DNA of 64,000 nucleotides from Bradyrhizobium sp. LTSP885 (GCF_000938305.1 NZ_JYMT01000021.1:214836-278835), one strand, 5' to 3'. Positions 52,576 to 61,315 are shown, counted from the first letter of the stretch. Notes: a model not told the origin generated them from the letters alone. Numbers and translations: made by a program.

Positions 52576-53193
52576 ATGTCCCTGCAAGCCTATTTCGCCT
52601 TCGTCGCCGCCTGCATTGCGCTGGCGCTGTTGCCTGGTCCGATCGTCACGATGGTGATCGCCAACGGCCTGCGCTACGGCACGCGCTCGGCGCTGATCAA
52701 TGTGCTGGGTGCCCAGGTCGGGCTCGGAATCGTGATCGCCATCGTCGCGGTCGGCCTGACCTCGCTGATGTCGACCATGGGTTACTGGTTCGACTGGGTG
52801 CGCTTTGCCGGTGCCGCCTATCTGGTCTGGCTCGGCATCAAGCTGATCCGCTCGCCGGTCGAGGGCCTCAGTACCGATGAGGCGCCGCCGCCGCCGCGCG
52901 GTGGCTTCTTCCTGCAGGGTTTTCTGGTGCTGCTGTCGAACCCGAAGGTGCTGGTGTTCTTCGGCGCCTTCATTCCGCAGTTCATGGACATGGACAAGCC
53001 GCACATTCCCCAGGTCGCACTGCTCGGCATTACCTTCATGGCAACCGCCGCGATGACCGACGGGGCCTACGCGTTGCTCGCCGGGCGCGCCCGAAAATTC
53101 TTCTCCAGGGAGCGGACGCGGCTGATGTCGCGCATCTCCGGCGGCTTCATGATCGGCGGAGGCATCTGGCTGGCGCTGACCCGGGCGCGGTAA
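52576..53193 (+). CDS. LysE family amino-acid exporter
   Basis: A 205-residue inner-membrane exporter of the LysE/RhtB family with about six helices. The N-terminal LALLPGPIVTMVIANGLRYG and the GAAYLVWLGIKLIRSP segment after helix 3 are family signatures. It likely exports an amino acid, but which one is not readable. No LysG/ArgP-type regulator adjoins it. GAGC-rich sequence precedes the ATG; a cupin gene follows 50 bp later. Confidence 0.9.
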   Translation: MSLQAYFAFVAACIALALLPGPIVTMVIANGLRYGTRSALINVLGAQVGLGIVIAIVAVGLTSLMSTMGYWFDWVRFAGAAYLVWLGIKLIRSPVEGLSTDEAPPPPRGGFFLQGFLVLLSNPKVLVFFGAFIPQFMDMDKPHIPQVALLGITFMATAAMTDGAYALLAGRARKFFSRERTRLMSRISGGFMIGGGIWLALTRAR

Positions 53194-53243
53194 ACCGGGC
53201 AGAGCGGTCTGACGTCTGACAGCGTTCAAAAAGGACACACCGA

Positions 53244-53756
53244 ATGGCCACAGCAATCCCGCCGGACGACGCGACCCGCAGGCTCACGCTCGCCAACCCG
53301 GATGATCCGGCAGCGCGCCACGTCTCAGTTGCGGGCGGCACCTATACGATCCTCGTCAGCGGGGAGGATACTGGCGGCCGCTATAGCCTGATCGACATGC
53401 TGGTCCCGCCCGGCGGCGGACCGCCACCGCACCGTCACGATTTCGAGGAGATGTTCACAATCCTGGAGGGAGAGATCGAGCTGACCTTTCGCGGCAAGGT
53501 GCATCATGCGAGCGCAGGCTCAACCGTGAACATTCCGGCCAACGCCCCCCACGCCTTCAAGAACACATCGGACAAGCCCTTGCGCATGCTTTGCATGTGC
53601 ACGCCGGCAGGGCAGGAGGAGTTCTTCATGGCCGTCGGCGATCTCGTTGACAGCCGCACGGCGCCGCCGCCGAAGCTGAGCCCGGCCGAGCGGGCCGAGC
53701 GGATCCAGCGCGCCAAGGCGCTCGCGGCCAGGTACCGCACCGAACTGCTGGTCTGA
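53244..53756 (+). CDS. Cupin domain protein
   Basis: A 170-residue single cupin. Motif 1 is PPPHRHDFEEMFTILEGEIE, with two His and a Glu as likely metal ligands, and motif 2 is VNIPANAPHAFKN. Such proteins may be quercetinase-like dioxygenases or metal-binding regulators; the residue pattern fits but gives no substrate. It lies in the same direction as the LysE and DUF3592 genes, with 50-90 bp gaps. Confidence 0.87.
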   Translation: MATAIPPDDATRRLTLANPDDPAARHVSVAGGTYTILVSGEDTGGRYSLIDMLVPPGGGPPPHRHDFEEMFTILEGEIELTFRGKVHHASAGSTVNIPANAPHAFKNTSDKPLRMLCMCTPAGQEEFFMAVGDLVDSRTAPPPKLSPAERAERIQRAKALAARYRTELLV

Positions 53757-53841
53757 TACTGAACAAATCGACGGCCTGTTGAACCCTTAATCGAGGTAGC
53801 GCGTCCAACCGGGCGCTGCCACCGCTGAAGGGAACCGATCC

Positions 53842-54825
53842 GTGCCTAACCTGCCTTGGCTTGTCTATGCGATGCTGCTCGCGCCGCTCGGGCTGATCCT
53901 GATTGCGGCCGTCGTCAAGACCTGGCAGGCGCGCGAGGCCAAGGGCTGGCCGCAGACTGCCGGCTGCGTCGTGACGTCGACCGTCGAACTGCGCGAGGTC
54001 AAGGTTCCCGACGATGATCGCGAGGATGGCGAGCGGCTCGAGCAGCGCAACTTCGCCAACGTCGTCTACGAATACACGGCGAACGGCAGGAAGCTGCGCG
54101 GCAACCGCGTCAGCATCGGCGAGGACCGCGGCAATTCGGAGGTCGCCGAGACGTTGGCGAAATACCCGGCCGGCAGCATCGTGACCGTCTATTACAATCC
54201 CCGGCATCCCGACCAGGCGGTGCTGGAGCGCGAGTTGCCGAAGGGCCTGTGGGGCTGTCTCGGCATCGGCAGCGCAATCGTCCTCGCGATCGTGTTCGGT
54301 TCGGCCTTCGGCTTCAACAGATTGTACGAGCTTCTCTCGTGCCATATGGCGCGCCCCGATCTTTCGGGGATGGTGATCGGTCTCGGCGCGTTCGGTTTCG
54401 TCGTCGCGCTGTTCGGGTTTGCCGTGCGCCGGCAGGCCTCGGCGGCCAGTCACTGGCCGGTGATGCCGGGTACGATCCATGTGTCCGACATGGAGGAGTA
54501 TCGCGGCGCCGCGTCTGAAGGCGGCGGGCGCGGGACCGAGATGTTCGGCAGGCGCGTGTCCTACAGCTACGCCTACCAGAACGTCAGCTATACTAACGAA
54601 TGCGCCCGCGTCGGAGCCGGCTCGGCCTCGGCCTCGGACAGGATGCTGAAGCGCCTGCTGTCGCGCTATCCGGATGGCGCGGCCGTCGAGGTGCACGTCA
54701 ATCCCGCCAATCCCGCGGAAGCCGCGCTCGACGCCAGCGGCGACGGCCGGTTTGCCTTTGTGCTGTGGGCGATCTCGGCGCTGTTCGTAGCGGCCGCCGT
54801 GTTTGCCGCGACCCGCGGCGGGTAG
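53842..54825 (+). CDS. DUF3592 membrane protein with two tandem domains
   Basis: A 327-residue protein with four likely membrane helices, at the N-terminus, near residues 135-160 and 175-200, and at the C-terminus. Two DUF3592-like extracytoplasmic domains follow helix 1 and helix 3: the first has NVVYEYTANGRKLRGNRVS and VTVYYNPRHPDQAVLE, the second VSYSYAYQNVSYTNECARV and VEVHVNPANPAEAALD. The protein looks like an internal duplication. Function unknown. Confidence 0.85.
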   Translation: MPNLPWLVYAMLLAPLGLILIAAVVKTWQAREAKGWPQTAGCVVTSTVELREVKVPDDDREDGERLEQRNFANVVYEYTANGRKLRGNRVSIGEDRGNSEVAETLAKYPAGSIVTVYYNPRHPDQAVLERELPKGLWGCLGIGSAIVLAIVFGSAFGFNRLYELLSCHMARPDLSGMVIGLGAFGFVVALFGFAVRRQASAASHWPVMPGTIHVSDMEEYRGAASEGGGRGTEMFGRRVSYSYAYQNVSYTNECARVGAGSASASDRMLKRLLSRYPDGAAVEVHVNPANPAEAALDASGDGRFAFVLWAISALFVAAAVFAATRGG

Positions 54826-54925
54826 TCAGTTCAGGACCGAGCTCCTTGGATGTTCGTGCAGCCGTGCCTCAATTGAGAAGCTATGTTGGCATAGGACCGG
54901 CCTGAAACGGCTAACCGAGGTCAAC

Positions 54926-55519
54926 ATGAATACTCCGATCTTGCGCAGAGACGATGGTGTATGGCTGAACGAACCGGAACGATGGTCGTCGCAGGGCGAC
55001 AGCCTCGAGATCGTCACCGACAAGGCCAGCGACTTTTGGCGCGAGACCCACTACGGCTTCAACCGCGACAGCGGACATTTCCTCGGCTTCCGGACCGATG
55101 AGGCATTCACCGCCGAGCTGCGCGTCCAGGGCGATTTTCGCGCGCTGTACGACCAGGCGGGCATTATGGTGCGCCTCGACGCGCAGCATTGGGTCAAGGC
55201 CGGGATCGAATTCTCGGACGGCCATGCTATGCTTGGCAGCGTTCTGACCGACGGGCGGTCGGACTGGGCGACCGCACATTATGGGCACGACGCCAGCGAG
55301 TTCTGGCTACGCGCGACCGTCGCGAGCGGCGTGCTGCGCTTGCAGGCCTCAGCCGATGGCAAGCTCTGGCCGCTGATGCGGCTGGCGCCGTTCCCAAAGG
55401 CAAGCTCCTACCTCGTCGGGCCGATGGCCTGCACGCCCGAGCGGGCCGGACTGAAGGTCGTCTTCTCGTCGTTTCGCCTGACGCCGCCGCTGGGGAAGGA
55501 TCTGCACGATCTCGGCTAA
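54926..55519 (+). CDS. DUF1349 domain protein
   Basis: A 197-residue protein of the DUF1349 family, a concanavalin-like beta-sandwich related to YeeU/regulatory and glucan-binding modules. YDQAGIMVRLDAQHWVKAGI, FWLRATVASGVLRLQASADG and YLVGPMACTPERAGLKVVFS are typical. The ATG at 54926 is 100 bp after the DUF3592 gene. The last 12 codons and stop recur at 56601-56637, on the far side of the transaminase gene. Confidence 0.87.
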   Translation: MNTPILRRDDGVWLNEPERWSSQGDSLEIVTDKASDFWRETHYGFNRDSGHFLGFRTDEAFTAELRVQGDFRALYDQAGIMVRLDAQHWVKAGIEFSDGHAMLGSVLTDGRSDWATAHYGHDASEFWLRATVASGVLRLQASADGKLWPLMRLAPFPKASSYLVGPMACTPERAGLKVVFSSFRLTPPLGKDLHDLG

Positions 55520-55670
55520 GGGGTGGCCGCAGCTCCCTAAAGCGCGATGAAATCCGGCAAGAAAGCGTTTGTCTGGAATACTAGACAGGACAGAGTCACG
55601 CTATTGTCATTCATGAGCTTCCCGTAGAATTTGAAGGGAATAAATCTCTCGAAAGCGCAGGTGCAAACTC

Positions 55671-56579
55671 ATGTCCGATGATGATTTCAGCAAGGGGACG
55701 GCATACGTCCGCGGTGCGTTTGTGCCGGTCGCCAAGGCGTCGATCTCGCCGCTGGATTGGGCCTTCACGCGATCCGACGTTGTCTACGATGTCGTCCACG
55801 TGTCCGACGGAGCTTTCTTTCGTCTTGCGGATCATCTCGATCGGTTCGAGCGATCGATGCGTGCCCGCCGCATGAAACCAACCGAGTCGCGTGAAGAGAT
55901 GGAGCGAATCCTGCATCGCTGCGTGGCGATGTCGCGCCTGAATGATGCTTACGTTGCGATGGTGACCCTGCGCGGCCTCCCGCGCATCGCGGGTTCCCGT
56001 CGTCCGTCCGACTGCGAAAATCATTTCCTGGCCTACGCTATTGCATGGGTCGATATCGTTCCAAAGGAGGTTAAGGAGCGCGGGGTTCGGCTCTGGATAT
56101 CGTCCGTTCCTCGTGTGTCGGACCGTGCGGTGGATCCGACCGTGAAGAACTATCAATGGAACGATCTGACCAGTGGACTTATGGAAGCGCACGACCGCGA
56201 TTTTGATACGGCCGTACTGTGCGATGAGAGTGGGCTCGTCACCGAGGGCCCGGGTTTCAACGTCTTCATCGTCAAGGACGGCAAGGTTCGCACGTCAGAC
56301 CGCGGTAGTCTTCAAGGCATCACGCGCCGTTCCGTGCTCGAATTTTGCAAGGCGCTCGGATACGAGGCCTCGATAGAGCCGATTCCCCGCGAAGCCATCG
56401 AAGCTGCGGACGAAATATTCCTGACGAGTACCGCGGGAGGCATCGTTCCGGTGGTGCGCGTCAATCAAACGATCTTGGGCAATGACCGGCCGGGGCCTGT
56501 CTTCGAGAGAATAAAGGACCTCTATTGGCGCAATCATCGCGAAAGTGCCTACCGCACAGACGTGAATTACGCGGTTTGA
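55671..56579 (+). CDS. Class IV aminotransferase, similar to (R)-selective amine transaminases
   Basis: A 302-residue PLP enzyme of fold type IV. The Schiff-base lysine is in DPTVKNYQWNDLTSGLMEAH. Several segments closely follow those known from the (R)-amine:pyruvate transaminase of Arthrobacter sp. KNK168: VRGAFVPVAKASISPLDWAF, FFRLADHLDRF, VTEGPGFNVFIVKDGKVR and FLTSTAGGIVPVV. A D-amino-acid or 4-amino-4-deoxychorismate role is less likely because of the VKN(Y/F)QW pattern. Codons are less GC-rich than in neighbours, and the gene sits between two copies of the DUF1349 tail, which suggests insertion. Confidence 0.85.
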   Translation: MSDDDFSKGTAYVRGAFVPVAKASISPLDWAFTRSDVVYDVVHVSDGAFFRLADHLDRFERSMRARRMKPTESREEMERILHRCVAMSRLNDAYVAMVTLRGLPRIAGSRRPSDCENHFLAYAIAWVDIVPKEVKERGVRLWISSVPRVSDRAVDPTVKNYQWNDLTSGLMEAHDRDFDTAVLCDESGLVTEGPGFNVFIVKDGKVRTSDRGSLQGITRRSVLEFCKALGYEASIEPIPREAIEAADEIFLTSTAGGIVPVVRVNQTILGNDRPGPVFERIKDLYWRNHRESAYRTDVNYAV

Positions 56580-56600
56580 GCCATTGCACGCTTGAGCCCA

Positions 56601-56637
56601 GCCGCCGCTGGGCAAGGATCTGCACGATCTCGGCTGA
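56601..56637 (+). pseudogene. 3' remnant of a DUF1349 gene
   Basis: This 37-bp stretch encodes PPLGKDLHDLG and a stop, the same C-terminus as the DUF1349 gene ending at 55519. The two copies differ at only a few bases. The rest of the second copy is missing. Confidence 0.7.
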
Positions 56638-56777
56638 CGGGCGGCCACTACTGTGATGTCTCGCGAGGCTGCTAGACTGGCAAGCCTGGAACGGCGAGGG
56701 GCGTTCAGCCAAGCGGCGGTGCGCGCTGTTTGCGCGGTCGTCCGCCGGGCGAACGTGTCCGGGAATGGAGACAACAG

Positions 56778-57980
56778 ATGGCTGACAAGAACTTCATCAA
56801 TGCGCGACTAGACGACGGTGCGCTTCATGCGATGGCGGTGAGCGATGGGCGCATCACCGCCATTACAGGCCTGGACGATCGCATTGTGGCGCCAGGGACC
56901 ATCGACCTCGGCGGCGCACTCGTCGTGCCCGGATTTGTCGAAGGTCACATCCACCTCGACACCAGCTTCTATGGCGACGTGTGGCGGCCGCACAGGCCGT
57001 GCACCAACGGCTTTGACGTGCATGAGCGGGTCGCATTCCAGGCGCAGAACATGGCCGAGGCCGCGCCGATGGACGTGCGGGCCAGAAACCAGCTCGACCT
57101 CTGCATCGCGCACGGCACCACGCAGATGCGCAGCCATGTGATGGTCGACGGCTCCGTCGGCCTCAAATCGCTCGAGACCATCCTCGGGGTTCGCGAGGAA
57201 TACAGGGGCCTGATCGACATTCAGCTCGTCGCGTTTCCCCAGAGCGGAATCCTGAAGAGCCCGGGCACGCCGGAGTTGCTGGATGAGGCGATCGGGATCG
57301 GTGCTGATCTGGTCGGCGGCCTCGATCCCGCAAGCTTCGACCGCGACGTCGAGCGGCATCTCGACGTCGTGTTTGGCGTCGCCGAGAAGCGCGGCGTCGA
57401 CGTCGACATTCATCTGCACGACCACGGCACACTCGGCGTGTTCGAGATCGAGCAGATCGCCGCTAGAACCCGCGCGCTCGGCATGGAAGGCCATGTGGCG
57501 GTCAGCCACGCCTATTCGCTCGGCGATGTGACGCCGGACGTGCTCGGGAAAGTCGCGGATGTGCTGGCGCGTTCCGGCGTGGCCATCATGACCAACGCGC
57601 CGGGCAGCCGGCCGTTTCCTCCAATTGCCGCCCTCAGGCAGGCCGGCGTCACCGTGTTCAGCGGCAACGACAACATCCGCGATTCCTGGTGGCCCTACGG
57701 AGATGGCGACATGCTCAATCGCGCGACGACGCTCGGTTACCGCTCGGGCTTTTATACGGACGAGGAATTGCGGGTCGCCTTCGACATGGTCACGGGAGCA
57801 GGCGCAAAGGCATTGCGGCTCGAAGGCTACGGCCTCTCCGTGGGCGCAAAGGCGGATTTCGTGACGTTGAACGCGGCGCATGTTCCCGAAGCCGTCGTTG
57901 GTCCGCCGCAAGGACGATCCGTCTACAAGGCGGGGACGCTGGTCGCGCGCGACGGGCGCGTGACCAAGCGAGCATCATAG
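56778..57980 (+). CDS. Amidohydrolase family protein (cytosine deaminase-like)
   Basis: A 400-residue metal-dependent deaminase/hydrolase. Metal ligands are visible in VEGHIHLDTSF, DIHLHDHGTLG, HVAVSHAYSLG and FSGNDNIRDSWWPYG, the pattern of CodA-like and N-acyl-type members of the superfamily. The C-terminal beta domain (GAKADFVTLNAAHVPE) is typical. The ATG at 56778 has GGAG 8 nt upstream. The substrate may be cytosine, isoguanine or another cyclic amidine. Neighbours give no further hint. Confidence 0.9.
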   Translation: MADKNFINARLDDGALHAMAVSDGRITAITGLDDRIVAPGTIDLGGALVVPGFVEGHIHLDTSFYGDVWRPHRPCTNGFDVHERVAFQAQNMAEAAPMDVRARNQLDLCIAHGTTQMRSHVMVDGSVGLKSLETILGVREEYRGLIDIQLVAFPQSGILKSPGTPELLDEAIGIGADLVGGLDPASFDRDVERHLDVVFGVAEKRGVDVDIHLHDHGTLGVFEIEQIAARTRALGMEGHVAVSHAYSLGDVTPDVLGKVADVLARSGVAIMTNAPGSRPFPPIAALRQAGVTVFSGNDNIRDSWWPYGDGDMLNRATTLGYRSGFYTDEELRVAFDMVTGAGAKALRLEGYGLSVGAKADFVTLNAAHVPEAVVGPPQGRSVYKAGTLVARDGRVTKRAS

Positions 57981-58139
57981 TCCGTATCGACGCGCCGCCT
58001 TGCGGTCTCGCGAGCCTGCCAGCCGCGCGGCGAGCCTGCCAGGCCACGCGCTTGTGTGAGCTGGATCACGGGTGACCCTGCTGCGGCCGCGTATGCTCCA
58101 TCATGCAGGGTCGAGCCTGCTCAGGCGGAGAACGCGAAC

Positions 58140-58373
58140 ATGGCCCAGGTCTATCTCCATTGCGCCAACACACGAGGGGTGTTGATGGATCGCCGCGGCA
58201 GCTCCGCCACCAGCCTCGCCGAGGCGTGCGAGGCGGCTACCTGCATGATGCGGTCGCTCGTCGCAACGATCAGCCTGGAAGATTGGCGCGACTGGACCAT
58301 GCATGTCAGCGACGAGGCCGGCGACGAGATCGTTGTCCTCTCCTTTGCATCCGTTCTCGGCAAGCCGCACTGA
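58140..58373 (+). CDS. DUF6894-like small protein
   Basis: A 77-residue protein starting AQVYLHCANTRGVLMDRRG. The pattern of a beta-strand with YxH(C/L), a glycine turn, ATSLAEACEAA and a C-terminal WTMHVSDEAGDEIVVLSF fits the small rhizobial family now called DUF6894, which occurs in many copies per genome. No function is known. The start at 58140 is the first ATG of this pattern. Confidence 0.75.
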   Translation: MAQVYLHCANTRGVLMDRRGSSATSLAEACEAATCMMRSLVATISLEDWRDWTMHVSDEAGDEIVVLSFASVLGKPH

Positions 58374-58382
58374 GAGGGTGCC

Positions 58383-58574
58383 ATGGCATCGGAGCGGCCG
58401 TCATTGCTGCCCTTTCGCCACGGCTTGAACGCGATCGCGACGGGTTGGCAGAATTTGATCAAGTGCTTTCGCGATCGCTACCGGCCCGAACTCCACTACA
58501 TGCGCGGGCCCGGCCCCAAATGGCATGCGAAGCATTCCATGTCGTCAGCCGCTCGGCTTTCGACGGCGACGTGA
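58383..58574 (+). CDS. Possible small protein
   Basis: A 63-codon frame starting 9 bp after the DUF6894-like gene, with GAGAGGGTG upstream. The sequence is basic and aromatic (GLNAIATGWQNLIKCFRDRY) in its first half, but the last part is low-complexity. No family recognised; it could be spurious. Confidence 0.3.
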   Translation: MASERPSLLPFRHGLNAIATGWQNLIKCFRDRYRPELHYMRGPGPKWHAKHSMSSAARLSTAT

Positions 58575-58648
58575 TGACCGCGCGCATTTAAGTCCGGAAG
58601 CGGCCGTCCGGACGACGCCCAAGACTGATGCCGAAGACTGATGCCCAA

Positions 58649-58686
58649 AACTTGGTTACGTCGGTTATCAGCACCCGAGCGAGCAT
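58649..58686. repeat. Imperfect direct repeat flanking the GH17 gene, left copy
   Basis: ACGTCGGTTATCAGCACCCG within a 38-bp block that matches 33 of 39 aligned positions of the block at 60553-60591. Both copies are in the same orientation, one on each side of the GH17 gene. Confidence 0.6.
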
Positions 58687-58690
58687 TTTC

Positions 58691-60235
58691 TCAAGCCCGC
58701 GCCCGCCACAGCGTAACCGCAAGCAGGATATAGGCAGCACAAGTCCACAGCGACTGCCAGTTGTCCGTCCCTTCGCTAAGTCCCGCATAGATGGCTGCCA
58801 CCAGAAACACTCCGGCAAATATCGATTCCGCCATCGGGCGGATTCCCTTCTTCGGCCGGTTGAGCAGCGCCATGGCCGCAAAAGGAACCGCCACCATGGT
58901 GAGGGCCGCGAAAGGAAAATCCTTTTCGCGCGGGTCAAACACAAAGCCGACCGCGGTCTGCGTGGTGATCACGATGGCGACGATCCAGACCAGTCCGTGC
59001 AGGAGCGTCAGCAGTGATGGGCTCCGGTCGTCCTTCGGCCCCAGCAATTCCAGAAATGTCGGCGGCGCGCGCCCCGACACCAGGGCGCTGGCGCCGAACA
59101 CCGGTGAAGCAGTTGCCGCCACCAGAAGCGCGCCCCACAGAAGCCAGCTGCCCGCGCTGTAACTTTCATAGAACATCTTCTGGGCGGCCACCCCAAACAG
59201 GATTCCGGCTGTGGTTGCCGATATTCCGACCGCACACCATGAAACCAGCCGGGGCTGCCGGGGCTTGCGGCGCAAGGTCTGCCATGCCGCGCCGAAGACC
59301 AGGATCGCCAACGCCATTCCGCCGCTCATTTGCAGCTTCCAGAGCGGATAATTGCTGACGGGGATGCCGGGCGGATATTTCAGCATGCGCTGCACGGAAT
59401 CGAACAGGCCCCAGGATCCGCCGACCGTGCCCTCGAGCTCTTGCTTCCACGATTCATCATAGGCCTCGAACAGGATGACGCGGAAATTCTCGCGCTGGGC
59501 ACGATCGAGGATCTCCGAGATTACCCGGGCCTGATTGATCCGCGACGGTAGCGCCGACCGGCGCATCCGCCCCTCGCTCGGCCAACCCGTTTCTCCAATC
59601 AGGACTTCCTTGCCCGGAAATGTCGACGCCATCCGCATGCGGATGGCGTCGACGTGAGCGGCGGCGAATTTCGCCGGGACCGGGTCATTCTCCCAATATG
59701 GGTGGATATGAATGGTGATGAAATCGACGACGTCTTGAAGTTCGCGGTAGCGCAGCCAGAACTCCCAGACGTCGGAATAGGTGACGGGGACGGTCACCTG
59801 CGCCTTGACCGAGCGAATGATGGCGGCAAGGTCGGAAGCAGTCATTGCCCGGTGCAACATGACCTCGTTGCCGACCCCAAGCGCGATGATGGTTCCCGGA
59901 TATTGCTGGGCGAGGCGTATGCCCGTCGATATTTGTATGGCGTTCTTCTGCGGGTCCCCTCCGAGCCAAATTCCCTGAATGACTTTCAGCCCCACCTTGG
60001 CCGCAAGCTCGGGGATCTGATCGAGACCCAGATCGGTCGCATAGGTACGGATGCAATCGGTTATCTTGGCAAGCTGGGCGAGATCTTCCGCGATCTGTTC
60101 CCGCGACACTTGCGTCGCCGGCGACTCGGACGTCTGGTGAGCGCGAAACGGCGCGTACGCGATGCATTGCAGCTTGGCATTCGGGTCGATCGGTGCGCGG
60201 ACCAAATTGATGGGGGTGGCCAGCCACCACCACAC
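58691..60235 (-). CDS. Membrane-anchored glycoside hydrolase family 17 protein (NdvC-like glucan enzyme)
   Basis: A protein of about 514 residues: a GH17-type barrel in the first 300 residues and some seven transmembrane helices after it. The GH17 catalytic glutamates are in LGVGNEVMLH and VLIGETGWPSEGR. GH17-plus-membrane proteins in Bradyrhizobium include NdvC, which works with NdvB in making cyclic beta-1,3/1,6-glucan; a beta-glucan synthase or transglycosylase role is inferred. The conventional start is a GTG at 60235, but in-frame sequence to 60292 (ISLRTPLALLLISLGTIAAV) supplies the missing membrane anchor and has no ATG, only an ATT placed 8 nt after GGAGG. Confidence 0.85.
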   Translation of the reverse strand: MWWWLATPINLVRAPIDPNAKLQCIAYAPFRAHQTSESPATQVSREQIAEDLAQLAKITDCIRTYATDLGLDQIPELAAKVGLKVIQGIWLGGDPQKNAIQISTGIRLAQQYPGTIIALGVGNEVMLHRAMTASDLAAIIRSVKAQVTVPVTYSDVWEFWLRYRELQDVVDFITIHIHPYWENDPVPAKFAAAHVDAIRMRMASTFPGKEVLIGETGWPSEGRMRRSALPSRINQARVISEILDRAQRENFRVILFEAYDESWKQELEGTVGGSWGLFDSVQRMLKYPPGIPVSNYPLWKLQMSGGMALAILVFGAAWQTLRRKPRQPRLVSWCAVGISATTAGILFGVAAQKMFYESYSAGSWLLWGALLVAATASPVFGASALVSGRAPPTFLELLGPKDDRSPSLLTLLHGLVWIVAIVITTQTAVGFVFDPREKDFPFAALTMVAVPFAAMALLNRPKKGIRPMAESIFAGVFLVAAIYAGLSEGTDNWQSLWTCAAYILLAVTLWRARA

Positions 60236-60292
60236 CGCTGCGATCGTGCCCAGGGATATCAGGAGAAGCGCCAGAGGCGTGCGAAGCGAAAT

Positions 60293-60654
60293 AGTTGCGT
60301 CCTCCAGGGCAGGGATCGTCGATCAACCGGCGTGCGACCCCGACCCCACCATAACAAGTACTCGACTCGCGAAAATTGCCGCCAGATTGTCCGCGCCGCA
60401 AGAGGAGAGTCACCTCTGACGATCACCATGATTCTACCGCAGAGCAGGTCAAAATAATCTTCGCCGTCTTTCGAGATGGCCTCCCTGACGGTCATCATGC
60501 GCCATGCAAGCGAACTTCTGATTCGTCCGCCTCACATGGACGAACAACCCCCAACTTTGGCGACGTCGGTTGTCGGCACCCGAGCGAACATCGGTCCGCG
60601 TAGATCCCCATTGCGGCGTTTGACCCGAAGCGGAAGTCGCTCGGCTCTGACGGA
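60293..60654. other. Intergenic region upstream of the GH17 gene
   Basis: About 360 bp with no credible gene. It holds the right-hand direct repeat (60553-60591) and a stretch (60470-60640) that reads like scattered repeat or remnant sequence. Short frames here have no ribosome-binding sites. Confidence 0.4.
60553..60591. repeat. Imperfect direct repeat flanking the GH17 gene, right copy
   Basis: GACGTCGGTTGTCGGCACCC within a 39-bp block; partner at 58649-58686 in the same orientation. Confidence 0.6.
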
Positions 60655-61048
60655 TCATCGCTCATGACGAGAGGAGGCGCGCGTACCCAAATCGTGCAGG
60701 CTTTTCGCCAGAACCTCCGAAAATGTCGCCGCTGCGATGGACAGGCCGCGCACTCGCAACTGACTCAGCACCAGTTCGGCCCGCGGGGGATGTCGCGCGT
60801 GTCGATGGGACAGGCAACCAGGCCCATGCCCAGATCGGCGGATGGTGCACCGATCTCGATCTGGAAGGAGACCAGATCACATCGATAGACCAACCCCCGC
60901 AGCATCTCGAACGAGTTGGATTCCGCAACGACGTTGAAGCGCACCTCGCGACGGGTGGTGACCTCATCGAGAATGTGCCGGCCGCTGAGCGAGCGGTCGG
61001 GTAGAGCAGCTGGATATCCAGAGCATTAGGATATCGGCATTCAATCTG
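60655..61048 (-). pseudogene. Broken LysR-family regulator, C-terminal part
   Basis: On the minus strand three frames join into one LysR-like substrate-binding domain. The first gives QIECRYPNALDIQLLYP, the second SLSGRHILDEVTTRREVRF continuing to VACPIDTRDIPRG, and the third ELVLSQLRVRGLSIAAATF then SEVLAKSLHDL and a stop at 60655. The shifts fall near 61003 and 60782. The helix-turn-helix half is not recognisable upstream, so the gene is both truncated and frameshifted. Confidence 0.7.
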
Positions 61049-61315
61049 CGTCGACCCGAATCCTACGTTGCTGATCGATCGGCTTCGCCAGTTTGTCCGA
61101 ACTGACGTACCAAAATGGCTGTGACGGCGCGTGCAGCCAAATGTTTGACTTTCTTCTGTTGGCCGTAGCAGGCTTACCAGCTCGGCTAGCGGCAACTGGC
61201 GCCTCTGTTGCGCACGCAACCCATTGTTTAGGCTTGATGAATCGCGGATCCGCCGGTTCGATGTGCGGCATCGCTTGGTGGCCGCGACGGTCGTCAAACG
61301 GGCGCCATCACATGG

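Noticed and set aside
57689..58075. A 128-codon plus-strand frame overlapping the amidohydrolase end
   Set aside because: Out-of-frame shadow of the amidohydrolase coding sequence with Arg-rich composition and no ribosome-binding site.
60662..61297. A 211-codon minus-strand frame as an intact gene
   Set aside because: Its product is Ser/Arg-rich and resembles nothing. A different set of frames on the same strand gives LysR sequence, so the single frame is accidental.
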